Origin: Prevotella sp. DNF00663
Lineage (GTDB): Bacteria; Bacteroidota; Bacteroidia; Bacteroidales; Bacteroidaceae
Length of the DNA: 64,000 nt
Reading direction: 5' to 3'
Assembly: GCF_001553265.1 (NCBI RefSeq)
Contig: NZ_KQ960659.1
Span: 28,921-92,920 of the forward strand
A program made the position numbers and the translations under genes. Below the pieces are notes generated by a model. The model worked only from the letters and a program-made list of their open reading frames with translations. It made no database searches and was not told the origin of the DNA. Shown here one piece after another: positions 38,178-47,121 of the stretch (position 1 is its first letter; every line of letters starts with the position of its first letter).

Positions 38178-41100
38178 GCCGTCAGGCCGTCACTCCCGAC
38201 GAACTCTTCTCGCTCGTAGGCGACATCCTGCGAGCCGATGGAACAGTACCCGTAAGCAAGATGATGCACGACGTATTGGTACTTGCGTGCCACGAAGCGC
38301 TCATGGGGACACACCAATCTTTCGGCAATCTCTTTGCACAGGTAGACTTCCTCTGTCGGCATCATCATGTATCGATAGCCGATACAGTGGCAATCCAACG
38401 CATGAGACACGACAGTAACCGCAATGAACAGCTCTCTGCCGAACAACTAGGCTACGACTTACGTGCATTGGCCGTATTTATATCAGCTATCTTCCATGTA
38501 GATATTCCCTCATCATTGGTTGGCAAATTGCCTACCCTCTCTGCCCGACCGGGACGTGAGATACACCACATAGACTATCGATACTTGCGCTGTATCGTGC
38601 GTACCTATAACGAACAGCACTTCACAGCCGTGGTCGATGCCGATGTAGAAGAGTACACGGTGACGGTAGACTATGCTACCGAACCACACCTTATATATAT
38701 ATATGAATTGTTACACGAGGGGGTACAGCTCAATCTGTTGGACTTTAGCGTGGCCGACGGTGGCGAGAAAAATCACTTGATACCCCTTCCGTCATCGGTC
38801 ATCGTGGTGGAACCCGATTATCTGATAGACATTAGTAGCATTGCACGATGCTTCACCGACTATGGCCATCACCCTCTTTCATACGTCGTCAACAGCATGT
38901 CTCCGGCCGCAAACTCGCAAGCCATCCTCGTGGGAAACTTTGCCGGAGCCGCCCTCGACGACATTATCAACTGTGGGGGCAACTATTCGTGGAGCGAGAC
39001 ATTTAAGAATAATTTCAAAGAGAAGGCACTGGAATACTGTACATGCGACGACCTGAATCGTCGGGAGAACTTTAAAGTGGCGGCGCAACGACAGGTAGAA
39101 AATATAAAAGAGGCAGTAGACCAACTCTTCGATCATGATTTCGACCGTGAAAAAGCGATTCTCGAACCCTCGTTTGTTTGCGAGCGACTCGGTATCCAAG
39201 GACGTGTCGACTTGATGACAACCGACTTTGAACTGTTGGTGGAACAGAAATCAGGCAGCAATTTCAGCATACAGACCGGCCGCCCTAATGAATATGGCAG
39301 CTTCCAAAAAGAAGACCACTACGTACAGTTGCTACTCTATTACGGAGTATTGAGACAGAACTTCAACCTCAGAAGCAACAAGACCGACATACGACTGCTC
39401 TACTCCAAGTACCCTTTACCGGGCGGTTTAGTGGTAGTCAACTACTACCGAAAACTGTTTCAGGAGGCCATTCTATTTCGCAACCGACTGGTAGCTGCGA
39501 AATACGACATGGCTTTGAACGGTTTTGAAAAAATACTTCCACAGCTCAATCCTGCTACTTTGAACGAAGCAGGACTGGACAATCGCTTTTTCCAACAGTG
39601 GATATTACCACAAATCAAAGCCGTAACCGAACCGTTGACACGACTCTCCCGACTGGAACATGCATACTATTGCCGTATGATGACCTTTGTGTATCGGGAG
39701 CAATTGGTATCGAAGGTGGGAGCTCAAGAAGGTGTTGGCAATTCTACAGCCGACCTTTGGAACATGCCGTTGGCACAGAAGAAGGAGACCGGCAACATTT
39801 ATACTGACTTGCAAATCATCAAACGCACGAAGAGTTCGGCTTACAATGGATACGACACAATAACCCTTGACGTACCCACACAGGGCGAAGACTTCTTGCC
39901 GAACTTCCGTCGTGGCGACATGATTTATCTCTATGCGTATCGCCATGGAGACGTACCCGATGTGCGTAAAGCTTTACTTTTCAAGGGCGCATTGGTGGAA
40001 ATTACGACCGGCAGACTCGTCGTGCACCTCAACGATGGACAGCAAAATCCTCATATCTTATCGCCCGAAGCCGACGACGGCATGTGCTATGCTATTGAGC
40101 ATGGAGGTAATCTAGGGGCTACCTCGTCTATCCGCAGCCTTCATAAATTTATTACCGCACCACAATCGCGCCGCGACCTGCTTTTGGGACAGCGTGCGCC
40201 ACGCATCGACCGTTGCGTGACGCTCTCACAAAGCTATCATCCCGACTACGACAATATTGTGTTGCACGCTCGGCAGGCAATGGATTATTTCCTGTTGGTA
40301 GGGCCTCCCGGCACCGGGAAAACGAGCATGGCACTACAGTATTTGGTACGCGAATTCCTCGCACATCAAGAGGAGAACCCCTCCATACTGCTGATGAGTT
40401 ACACCAATCGAGCCGTAGACGAAATCTGCGGAATGCTTTCAGAGCATAGACTTCCTTATATTAGAATAGGTAATGAGTATACTTGCGATGCAAGATTCCA
40501 CGACCAGCTGCTCAGCAACCTGATAGAAGAGAGTCCTAGACTCGATGTCATCAAGCAGCGATTGCTCGGTATGCCCATCATTGTAGGGACTACCAGCACT
40601 ATTCAGAACAAGTCGTATATCTTCGATTTGAAGCACTTCACACTCGCCATCGTGGACGAAGCAAGCCAAATATTGGAACCCGGACTGGTGGGATTGCTCA
40701 CCTATCCCGACCGTTTTATACTCATTGGCGACCACAAACAGTTGCCGGCCGTGGTGCAACAAGACGCTTCAGAGTCGGAAGTGGATATTCCTGAATTGGT
40801 AGACATAGAACTAGACAACTGCCGCCATTCGCTTTTCGAGCGATTGGTGCGTTGGGAACGCCACGAACATCGTACCGACTTTGTAGGCGTATTGAATCGA
40901 CAAGGGCGTATGCACCCTGATATTGCCGACTTCCCGGCACAGCAATTCTATGCCAACGAACAGTTGCAAGCCGTGCCACTCCCCCATCAGCGCGAGACGC
41001 GATTGCCCTATTTAGCGCCTGCCAAAGACAGTATGGACGAGCTATTAAAGTCTCATCGCATGGTATTTATTGCCTCCCAATACTGTCGGCAGCCTCATCT

Positions 41101-41551
41101 CTCGGATAAAGTGAACACACACGAGGCCGCCATTGTAGCCGATGTAGTAGAGCGCATCTATCGTTTTTATGGCGAACGGTTTGATGTTTCGAAGACCATC
41201 GGGGTCATTGTGCCTTACCGTAATCAGATTGCCATGATACGAAAATGTATCGAGAAACTGGGTATCCCGGCTTTGGAACAAATCAGTATCGACACTGTAG
41301 AACGCTATCAGGGTAGCCAGCGCGATGTCATCGTGTACTCGTTTACCATCCAACATAGCTATCAACTTGATTTCTTAGCTGCTACTTGCTTCTTGGAAGA
41401 CGGACAAATCATCGACCGCAAACTCAATGTGGCGTTGACACGCGCCCGTCAACAACTGATATTGACGGGCAATCGAGACATATTACAAGGCAATCGCCTT
41501 TTCTCGCAGTTAATGAAATATGTGGAAGAGAAAGGCGGAATGCTAAGATAA
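38150..41551 (+). CDS. Dna2-like nuclease-helicase (PD-(D/E)XK plus SF1 helicase)
   Basis: A 1133-residue protein starting MGKVEVDSISRQ (38150), inside the end of ogt. Residues about 1-310 are unassigned. At about 330-390 there is a RecB/Cas4-like nuclease motif set: ERLGIQGRVDLMT then ELLVEQKSG (G-x-D ... ExK). An OB-like segment follows. The last 450 residues are a superfamily 1 helicase of the Dna2/Upf1 type: Walker A LVGPPGTGKTSMALQY, motif II LAIVDEASQI, motif III GDHKQLPAV, motif V/VI VERYQGSQRDVI and NVALTRARQQLI. A combined nuclease and helicase suggests end processing or flap cleavage in repair. Co-expression with an alkylation-repair protein supports a repair role over a phage-defence role, but both are open. 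Confidence 0.8.
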   Translation: MGKVEVDSISRQAVTPDELFSLVGDILRADGTVPVSKMMHDVLVLACHEALMGTHQSFGNLFAQVDFLCRHHHVSIADTVAIQRMRHDSNRNEQLSAEQLGYDLRALAVFISAIFHVDIPSSLVGKLPTLSARPGREIHHIDYRYLRCIVRTYNEQHFTAVVDADVEEYTVTVDYATEPHLIYIYELLHEGVQLNLLDFSVADGGEKNHLIPLPSSVIVVEPDYLIDISSIARCFTDYGHHPLSYVVNSMSPAANSQAILVGNFAGAALDDIINCGGNYSWSETFKNNFKEKALEYCTCDDLNRRENFKVAAQRQVENIKEAVDQLFDHDFDREKAILEPSFVCERLGIQGRVDLMTTDFELLVEQKSGSNFSIQTGRPNEYGSFQKEDHYVQLLLYYGVLRQNFNLRSNKTDIRLLYSKYPLPGGLVVVNYYRKLFQEAILFRNRLVAAKYDMALNGFEKILPQLNPATLNEAGLDNRFFQQWILPQIKAVTEPLTRLSRLEHAYYCRMMTFVYREQLVSKVGAQEGVGNSTADLWNMPLAQKKETGNIYTDLQIIKRTKSSAYNGYDTITLDVPTQGEDFLPNFRRGDMIYLYAYRHGDVPDVRKALLFKGALVEITTGRLVVHLNDGQQNPHILSPEADDGMCYAIEHGGNLGATSSIRSLHKFITAPQSRRDLLLGQRAPRIDRCVTLSQSYHPDYDNIVLHARQAMDYFLLVGPPGTGKTSMALQYLVREFLAHQEENPSILLMSYTNRAVDEICGMLSEHRLPYIRIGNEYTCDARFHDQLLSNLIEESPRLDVIKQRLLGMPIIVGTTSTIQNKSYIFDLKHFTLAIVDEASQILEPGLVGLLTYPDRFILIGDHKQLPAVVQQDASESEVDIPELVDIELDNCRHSLFERLVRWERHEHRTDFVGVLNRQGRMHPDIADFPAQQFYANEQLQAVPLPHQRETRLPYLAPAKDSMDELLKSHRMVFIASQYCRQPHLSDKVNTHEAAIVADVVERIYRFYGERFDVSKTIGVIVPYRNQIAMIRKCIEKLGIPALEQISIDTVERYQGSQRDVIVYSFTIQHSYQLDFLAATCFLEDGQIIDRKLNVALTRARQQLILTGNRDILQGNRLFSQLMKYVEEKGGMLR

Positions 41552-41662
41552 GAATATTCTATCATCTCGTTTATTAGGTACTCTGATATTGTAAGCATTT
41601 CCATTTGTGTATAAATTGCTATACAAAATTCATGCTTAAGAAGCCTTTGCCACCCTATATAA

Positions 41663-41981
41663 GTTATATGTGGGTGTACTCATATCTCCTATGGTGAGAG
41701 TTTAGGCTTCAGTATTGATACTTGCGAAGATGCCGTGCATGATGTGGGAAAGCTACCTTTTGTTACAGTTGTAACAATGGATGACGGACTTATAAACGAA
41801 GAGAAAGGACGCATATATAGTAGCCATAAATCCCTGTGGAATCAAAGTAGATAAACCGATTGACTTTAACGGTAGGCAGCTACAATTGGTATACTCAGTA
41901 GGTAGAGCCACTTATAATCAGAAACAGCATACTGTGAAACTTGGAGCCGTTAGTGCAAGTATCTTCCATGTGATGCCTTGA
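41663..41981 (+). pseudogene. Unidentified gene relic
   Basis: Between 41552 and 42179 there is no intact gene. From 41663 the plus strand reads as protein without a start codon (YGESLGFSIDTCEDAVHDVG, then VTVVTMDDGLINEEKGRIY). Near 41815-41825 the frame shifts and continues (VAINPCGIKVDKPIDFNGRQ, then GAVSASIFHV) to a stop at 41981. The amino-acid pattern looks real in both parts, so this is probably the end of a decayed gene. I do not recognise the family. Confidence 0.35.
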
Positions 41982-42179
41982 CGCAAGCTTGTAACAAACA
42001 AATTATAGATAACAAGAATGAAATAGCGAAATAAAAGTTATATATAGATGTAAAAATTCTATCCTAAAAACTTACAAAATATTCATACATATCTTAATAT
42101 TTGCAAGTAGTAAATAGCCCATCAAATATATCACTTTAGAGAAAAGAAGCTCAAAACCATTTAAAACATCAGACATCTA

Positions 42180-42769
42180 TGAGAAAAGTATTATTAGTTA
42201 TAGTATTCATGCTATGCTCAATAGCAGGGTTTGCACAATACAATATAGGTACATTTTGATTTAAACCCAAAGTGGGTTTGAGCATAGCCAATGTAACAAA
42301 CTCTGATGCTACCGGCCCTAGATATGGAATAGTAGCCGGTGGATAGTTTGAGTATCAAGCTACAGAAAGTATCAGTTTCAGTATTGGTGCTTTGTATTCG
42401 ATGCAAGGAGCAGTCAGCATAATTAACCAAGGGAGAAATAGTGTTAACAGCACTTTGAAACTCGACTATATCAATATACCCATCTTAATGAATGTAACTT
42501 TTGTCCGTCACTTTTCTGTTAAAGCTGGTATACAACCGGGGTTGAGACTGAATAATGCAGTAGAAACAAGATTTGCAGGCGACACATACCCATATTCTGT
42601 TTATGGTGTCAGACTCTTTGATATTTCATTGCCTGTAGGTATAGCCTATGAGAACCGTAACATAATGCTTGATTTGATGATTAACGAAGGGTTAATCACA
42701 GTCCATCCCAACACAAGTGCCAAAAAGATAGCAGTCCAACTAAGCGTGGGGTATCGTCTGAAACTATAA
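42180..42769 (+). pseudogene. Dead copy of the tandem outer-membrane barrel family
   Basis: The frame starts MRKVLLVIVFMLCSIAGFAQ and can be followed to the natural end (LSVGYRLKL), but two in-frame stops interrupt it: TGA at about 42258 (after YNIGTF) and TAG at about 42343 (before FEYQATESIS). The rest matches the two downstream paralogues block by block: KPKVGLSIANVTNSDA, FSIGALYSMQGA, LDYINIPILMNV, VKAGIQPGLRL and FDISLPVGIAYE. It is therefore a nonsense-mutated third copy; expression would give a 25-residue peptide. Confidence 0.85.
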
Positions 42770-42937
42770 TTTGAGCGTACGTACACAGCCTCTCACAAAT
42801 ATTAATAAAATAATATAAAGTTTTATTTGAGTAAAAATCGTTAGGTCATTTGTAACTTTCATGCTTGTCACCCCCTCTTTGCTTTAGAGAGTTTAAAGAG
42901 ATAATATATCTATAAATAACAAAAATTAGAAACAAGT

Positions 42938-43497
42938 ATGAAAAAATCATTTTATCAGCAGCATTGATGTTGACTACAGTAGCAGCATTCGCACAACACG
43001 CAGTAGGTTCGTTGACAATCCAACCTAAGATTGGTATGAACATCGCTAACTTGACTAAGTCAGACGCCGATGCACGTATTGGCTTGGCAGCAGGTGCAGA
43101 ACTCGAATATCAAGCTTCTGATATCGTCAGCGTAAGTGCCGGTGCGTTGTATTCAATGCAAGGAGCCAAGGTTCATAACTTGACGACTAAACTCGACTAT
43201 ATCAATGTTCCTATCTTGGCAAATGTATATGTTGCTAAAGGCTTAGCTGTAAAATTGGGTATCCAACCGGGCTTCAACGTGAACAGCCAATACAAGCTTA
43301 AAGTTGGAGATGAAAGTTCTACTAAAGACATTGACGTGAAAACAGTAGACTTCTCTATCCCTGTTGGTCTGTCATACGAATACAACAACTTCGTGGTTGA
43401 TGCTCGTTACAACTGGGGATTGACCAAGATTTCAGACTTTTCTGACACCAAGAACAGCGTATTCCAAATTACATTGGGCTATAAATTCGGTTTGTAA
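42938..43497 (+). CDS. Outer-membrane barrel protein, frameshifted in the signal peptide
   Basis: The mature part (AQHAVGSLTIQPKIGMNIAN ... ITLGYKFGL) is intact and closely resembles the next gene. The natural start should be the ATG at 42938, but the following run has six A where seven are needed to join MKK to IILSAALMLTTVAAFAQ, so the signal peptide is out of frame. The frame remains open only from a TTG at 42964 or ATG at 42967, which gives too short a signal peptide. A sequencing error, a length-variable tract or early decay could explain it. The C-terminal Leu of GYKFGL and the strand pattern fit a small beta-barrel. A hairpin terminator follows. Confidence 0.75.
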
Positions 43498-43521
43498 AAA
43501 TATCAATTATACTGATATAAG

Positions 43522-43551
43522 AGAGCTTCCGCATTAGTGGAAGCTCTTTTT
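43522..43551 (+). terminator. Terminator of the second barrel gene
   Basis: AGAGCTTCC (43522-43530) pairs with GGAAGCTCT (43539-43547) and is followed by TTTTTA. Its sequence is related to the terminator after the third barrel gene. Confidence 0.8.
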
Positions 43552-43630
43552 ATTTATATAATGGGCACTAACTATGGGCAGTCCATTATTGTTAAAAGAT
43601 ATAAATAAAGTAACGATATTTGTATAAAAA

Positions 43631-43662
43631 TTTGTTACACAAGCTACTTTACACTATATTTG
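43631..43662 (+). promoter_or_regulatory. Promoter of the third barrel gene
   Basis: TTTG (43631-43634), 20 nt, then TATATTTG (43655-43662), a full consensus match, 37 nt before the start codon. Confidence 0.7.
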
Positions 43663-43699
43663 CGAATGTAACAACAATTAATTCTAAATTATAAACCTT

Positions 43700-44287
43700 A
43701 TGAAAAAGACTCTATTAGTAGCTGCCATGATGCTATCTTCTGTAGCAATGTTTGCACAACATGCTGTCGGTTCAATCACTGTTCAACCAAAAGTAGGCTT
43801 GAATCTTGCCAATTTTACAAAATCTGAAGGTGATATCAGGGTAGGTTTGGCAGCTGGTGCTGAATTTGAATACCAAGTAACCGATATGGTTAGTATCAGT
43901 GCCGGAGCTCTTTATTCTATGCAAGGAGCAAAAGGAACAGAGGTAGTTAATGGAATTAATACCCCAGCCACAGCTAAATTAAATTATATCAATATCCCTA
44001 TCATGGCCAATGTATATGTTGCTAAGGGATTCGCTGTAAAACTTGGAATCCAGCCGGCATTCAAAATAAGTAGTTCTTTAGAGGGTAAAGCTAACGGAAT
44101 CAAAGCTTCTAAAGATATAGATGAAATTAAGTCGTTTGACTTTTCTGTTCCTGTAGGTGCCTCATACGAGTTCAACAACTTTGTAGTTGATGCTCGTTAC
44201 AATTGGGGATTGACAGAAATTATCAAGGAAAGTTCAGCCAAGAACAGCGTATTCCAGATTACATTGGGTTATAAATTTGACCTCTAA
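43700..44287 (+). CDS. Small outer-membrane beta-barrel protein
   Basis: A 195-residue intact member of the tandem family. Signal peptide MKKTLLVAAMMLSSVAMFAQ, then a barrel with KVGLNLANFTKSEGDIRVG, VSISAGALYSMQGA, LNYINIPIMANVYVA, VKLGIQPAFKI and FSVPVGASYEFNNFVVDARY, ending ITLGYKFDL. The family resembles PorT/OMP-b-brl proteins; their role is not known. It has its own promoter and terminator, as does the second copy, so the genes were duplicated with their control regions. Loop regions between blocks (for example TEVVNGINTPATA) differ most between copies. Confidence 0.82.
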   Translation: MKKTLLVAAMMLSSVAMFAQHAVGSITVQPKVGLNLANFTKSEGDIRVGLAAGAEFEYQVTDMVSISAGALYSMQGAKGTEVVNGINTPATAKLNYINIPIMANVYVAKGFAVKLGIQPAFKISSSLEGKANGIKASKDIDEIKSFDFSVPVGASYEFNNFVVDARYNWGLTEIIKESSAKNSVFQITLGYKFDL

Positions 44288-44310
44288 AAACAGCAATTTT
44301 AATAATATAA

Positions 44311-44341
44311 AAGAGCTTTCGCATTAGCGAAAGCTCTTTTT
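44311..44341 (+). terminator. Terminator of the third barrel gene
   Basis: AAGAGCTTTCGC (44311-44322) pairs perfectly with GCGAAAGCTCTT (44327-44338), loop ATTA, then TTTT. Confidence 0.88.
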
Positions 44342-44378
44342 GTTGGTATTATCAACTATATTTCTCATATTTTGTAGC

Positions 44379-44386
44379 TATCTTTG
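44379..44386 (+). promoter_or_regulatory. Probable -7 box of the GT2 gene
   Basis: TATCTTTG, 31 nt before the start codon at 44417. No clear upstream element. Confidence 0.45.
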
Positions 44387-44416
44387 TAATTGATAAACCG
44401 TATATACTAAGGTCGC

Positions 44417-45352
44417 ATGAAAATATATATTGTCGTTCCTTGCTACAATGAAGAGGCGGTATTGCCTTGGAGTATCAACCATTTGCAGACGCTCACCGAA
44501 CGCCTCAAACAAGAAGAGGAAGTGGAAGCCCGACTCTTATTCGTCGATGATGGTAGTCGAGATGGTACATGGAAGCTCATCACAGACTATGCTCGGCAAT
44601 ATCAAAACGTATCGGGACTGAAGCTATCGCACAACGAAGGGCATCAAAATGCACTATGGGCAGGACTGGAACAGACCGTTGGAAAATGCGATGCAGCCGT
44701 TTCGATAGACGCAGACTTACAAGACGACGAGACAGCCATTATTGAAATGGCTCGCCAAGTAAAGACGGGGAAAGACATTGTGTACGGTGTTCGCAAGCGC
44801 AGAGACACAGATACGGCTTTCAAACGCGTCTCAGCACAGTTGTTTTATCGTTTGATGAAGCAGGTAGACAAGGAGATTGTGTTTAATCATGCCGACTTCC
44901 GCATGATGACATCACGTGCTATTGAGGCGCTCATGCAGTATTCCGAGCGCAACTTATTCCTTCGCGGTGTGGTGAGACAATTAGGCTTTAACGAGGGATT
45001 TGTGTATTATGACCGCACCGCCCGCGTAGCCGGAGAGTCGAAATATCCATTCCGTAAGATGCTGGCTTTCTCTATAGACGGCATCACTTCTTTCTCTGTT
45101 GCACCCTTAAAGTGGATTACTGTCATCGGATTAGCGATGATGCTAGTATCTGTGGTGGCAATTATATATGCTATTATCGAGCATATAGCCGGCAAAACGG
45201 TAGCCGGTTGGACCTCACTTTTGGCTTCATTATGGTTTATTGGCGGCATCGTGACTACCGGTATCGGCGTTACGGGCATCTATGTCGGTAAGATTTATAC
45301 CGAAGTAAAGCGCCGCCCACGTTATTTTGTAGACGAGCGCATAAACCTATAG
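44417..45352 (+). CDS. GT2 glycosyltransferase, polyprenyl-phosphate type
   Basis: A 311-residue enzyme of the DPM1/GtrB/ArnC group. The GT-A domain begins IYIVVPCYNEEAVLP, has LLFVDDGSRDGTW, and the metal-binding DADLQDDE; the C-terminal 85 residues hold two transmembrane helices (GLAMMLVSVVAIIYAII and the one near FIGGIVTTGIGVTGIYVG). Such enzymes load a sugar onto undecaprenyl phosphate on the cytoplasmic side. The last 31 nt overlap the end of the convergent ArnT-like gene, which could use the product as donor. Confidence 0.9.
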   Translation: MKIYIVVPCYNEEAVLPWSINHLQTLTERLKQEEEVEARLLFVDDGSRDGTWKLITDYARQYQNVSGLKLSHNEGHQNALWAGLEQTVGKCDAAVSIDADLQDDETAIIEMARQVKTGKDIVYGVRKRRDTDTAFKRVSAQLFYRLMKQVDKEIVFNHADFRMMTSRAIEALMQYSERNLFLRGVVRQLGFNEGFVYYDRTARVAGESKYPFRKMLAFSIDGITSFSVAPLKWITVIGLAMMLVSVVAIIYAIIEHIAGKTVAGWTSLLASLWFIGGIVTTGIGVTGIYVGKIYTEVKRRPRYFVDERINL

Positions 45353-47031
45353 AAGTATATCGTATCTCTCACCTCAGCTATTCGACGTGCCGAATGCCAA
45401 TCACTGACAAAGCGATAATCTTGATGTTTGCTCACAAAAGCATCTTTCTCAGAGGCTTTCAACATAACAATACCTCTCATCGGGCGGTCTAGTTCAAATT
45501 GTCGAATGCGGTCACCGGCATAGAAATCAGTTCCAAAGAAGTGGTGCATCGGGGTCTCAAGATATTGGTAAACAGGCTCTTTAGGATAACGATGATTGAT
45601 AAATTCGGCCAAAGGACGCTCGCTTTTCACATTGAGTACAGTAGGAAGAATGACTCCATCAAGCAACATGAAAATCACAAAAACAATACTAAACATGTGT
45701 GCCACCATCAAATGGCGGGTGCTATAAGGTTGAGAATGGCGCACCGCCGTGTAGAAAGCGGGAATCCCTATAAGCACAGGAAGTGCGAGCAAGAGAATGT
45801 TTCCAAAATGCAGAGGGGCATTCTCCAGTGCACGAAGCATCAATATATTCTCATCGGCATGCTTCCCATGGAAAACAGTATCGGGTATAACGCCGGTTCT
45901 AATAGTGATGAAAGCAACCACAACAACAAACCCGATAACACTCAGTGTAGCCACAAAAGTATTCACAGTACGACGATGCTGTTGAACAAGACTGACGATA
46001 TACTGAGCCAACAGTAGTGCCATGAACGGATAACAGGGTAGTAGATACACACTGCGCTTGCTTGATGGAATGCAATAGAAGAACAGGGTTAGTCCGAAAG
46101 CCAACCACGTGAACAATTGGAAAGAGTCACACGTACGAAGCTGGCGTAACCCGTTGACGATTCCTTGCGGACGTTTCCACTTAATAGAGAAAAGCGAAAA
46201 GACAGCCAATAATGTCCAAGGGGTCCACCCCACAAGCAGTGTCATGAAATTGTAAGTAAAGGGATGCTCGTGCGAAGAATAACTCATCGTACCGGTGAAT
46301 CGACCGAAGTTCTCTTCCATCACCAAACTGATGAAGTTATCACCGGCCTGATGATAAGCGGCAATATACCACAATGAGGGAATGATGCAGGCTGCAATAG
46401 CCAGCAAAGTGAGCTTTCCAAACACCTTCCACCAACATACTCCACGAATCAACATGAACACGCCAATAACAAAACAAGGCAGGATGATACCCACAGGTCC
46501 TTTGGTCAAGGCTGCCCCACTCATGCTCAGAACGGCCCAAATGGGGAATCCACGCATACCACGTTCCCACCAACGGTAAAGCAACCAATAACTGCCGACC
46601 ATGCAAAGCGTCAATACCATGTCGACACGACATGCCATTCCAGCCCTATGAACCTCGAAAGCCGAGAGTGTCAACATCGCTGTCATAAAGGCAATACTTG
46701 CATCTTTGCGGCGCGAATTGAACAGATAGCCACCTACAGTCATAGCGATGAGCGACAAAGCAGAAGGCAAACGGGCTGTAAACTCGCTGACATAGCCTTG
46801 CGGAAGCGAAAGGAGGGCGATAATCCAATGGAAAAATGGTGGCTTATAAGGGATATCACCACCATTGTTGATAGGCAATATCCAGTTGCCATCTTTCAAC
46901 ATGCTCAACGCCACCACGGCCTCGCGCGGTTCACCTTTAGAATAAAATTCGGTGAGACCAAGGAAAGGTAACGTAGTGACGAAGGCTACAAATAAGAGTG
47001 TCCACAACAATACGCTTCTATTCTCTGACAT
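45322..47031 (-). CDS. ArnT-like GT39-family membrane glycosyltransferase
   Basis: A 569-residue polytopic membrane protein starting MSENRSVLLWTLLFV (47031; the frame continues upstream to 47067). The first periplasmic loop has FYSKGEPREAVVALSML with the conserved Glu/Arg and the KPPFFHW motif; about twelve transmembrane helices follow, and a C-terminal periplasmic domain of about 120 residues. Proteins of this type move a sugar from a polyprenyl phosphate to lipid A or another acceptor on the outer face of the inner membrane. Together with the convergent GT2 gene this makes a plausible lipid-modification pair; the sugar is unknown. Confidence 0.85.
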   Translation of the reverse strand: MSENRSVLLWTLLFVAFVTTLPFLGLTEFYSKGEPREAVVALSMLKDGNWILPINNGGDIPYKPPFFHWIIALLSLPQGYVSEFTARLPSALSLIAMTVGGYLFNSRRKDASIAFMTAMLTLSAFEVHRAGMACRVDMVLTLCMVGSYWLLYRWWERGMRGFPIWAVLSMSGAALTKGPVGIILPCFVIGVFMLIRGVCWWKVFGKLTLLAIAACIIPSLWYIAAYHQAGDNFISLVMEENFGRFTGTMSYSSHEHPFTYNFMTLLVGWTPWTLLAVFSLFSIKWKRPQGIVNGLRQLRTCDSFQLFTWLAFGLTLFFYCIPSSKRSVYLLPCYPFMALLLAQYIVSLVQQHRRTVNTFVATLSVIGFVVVVAFITIRTGVIPDTVFHGKHADENILMLRALENAPLHFGNILLLALPVLIGIPAFYTAVRHSQPYSTRHLMVAHMFSIVFVIFMLLDGVILPTVLNVKSERPLAEFINHRYPKEPVYQYLETPMHHFFGTDFYAGDRIRQFELDRPMRGIVMLKASEKDAFVSKHQDYRFVSDWHSARRIAEVRDTIYFYRFMRSSTK

Positions 47032-47121
47032 ATCTTCAATGCTTATTTTGACTGCAAAAATAGCCATTTATGTCCACATTGCTGCATATAAACCTATAAT
47101 TCGCAGCAAAACAGCGTCTTA

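Noticed and set aside
38879..39199. Antisense frames of 100 codons or more inside the nuclease-helicase, sialidase, OstA-like and PPIase genes
   Set aside because: They lie fully within long genes with clear domains and have no independent start or composition; they are frame shadows.
42180..42430. Recoding of the in-frame TGA in the first barrel copy as selenocysteine
   Set aside because: A second stop (TAG) follows, no SECIS-like hairpin was seen, and the paralogues have ordinary residues at the site. A pseudogene is the simpler reading.
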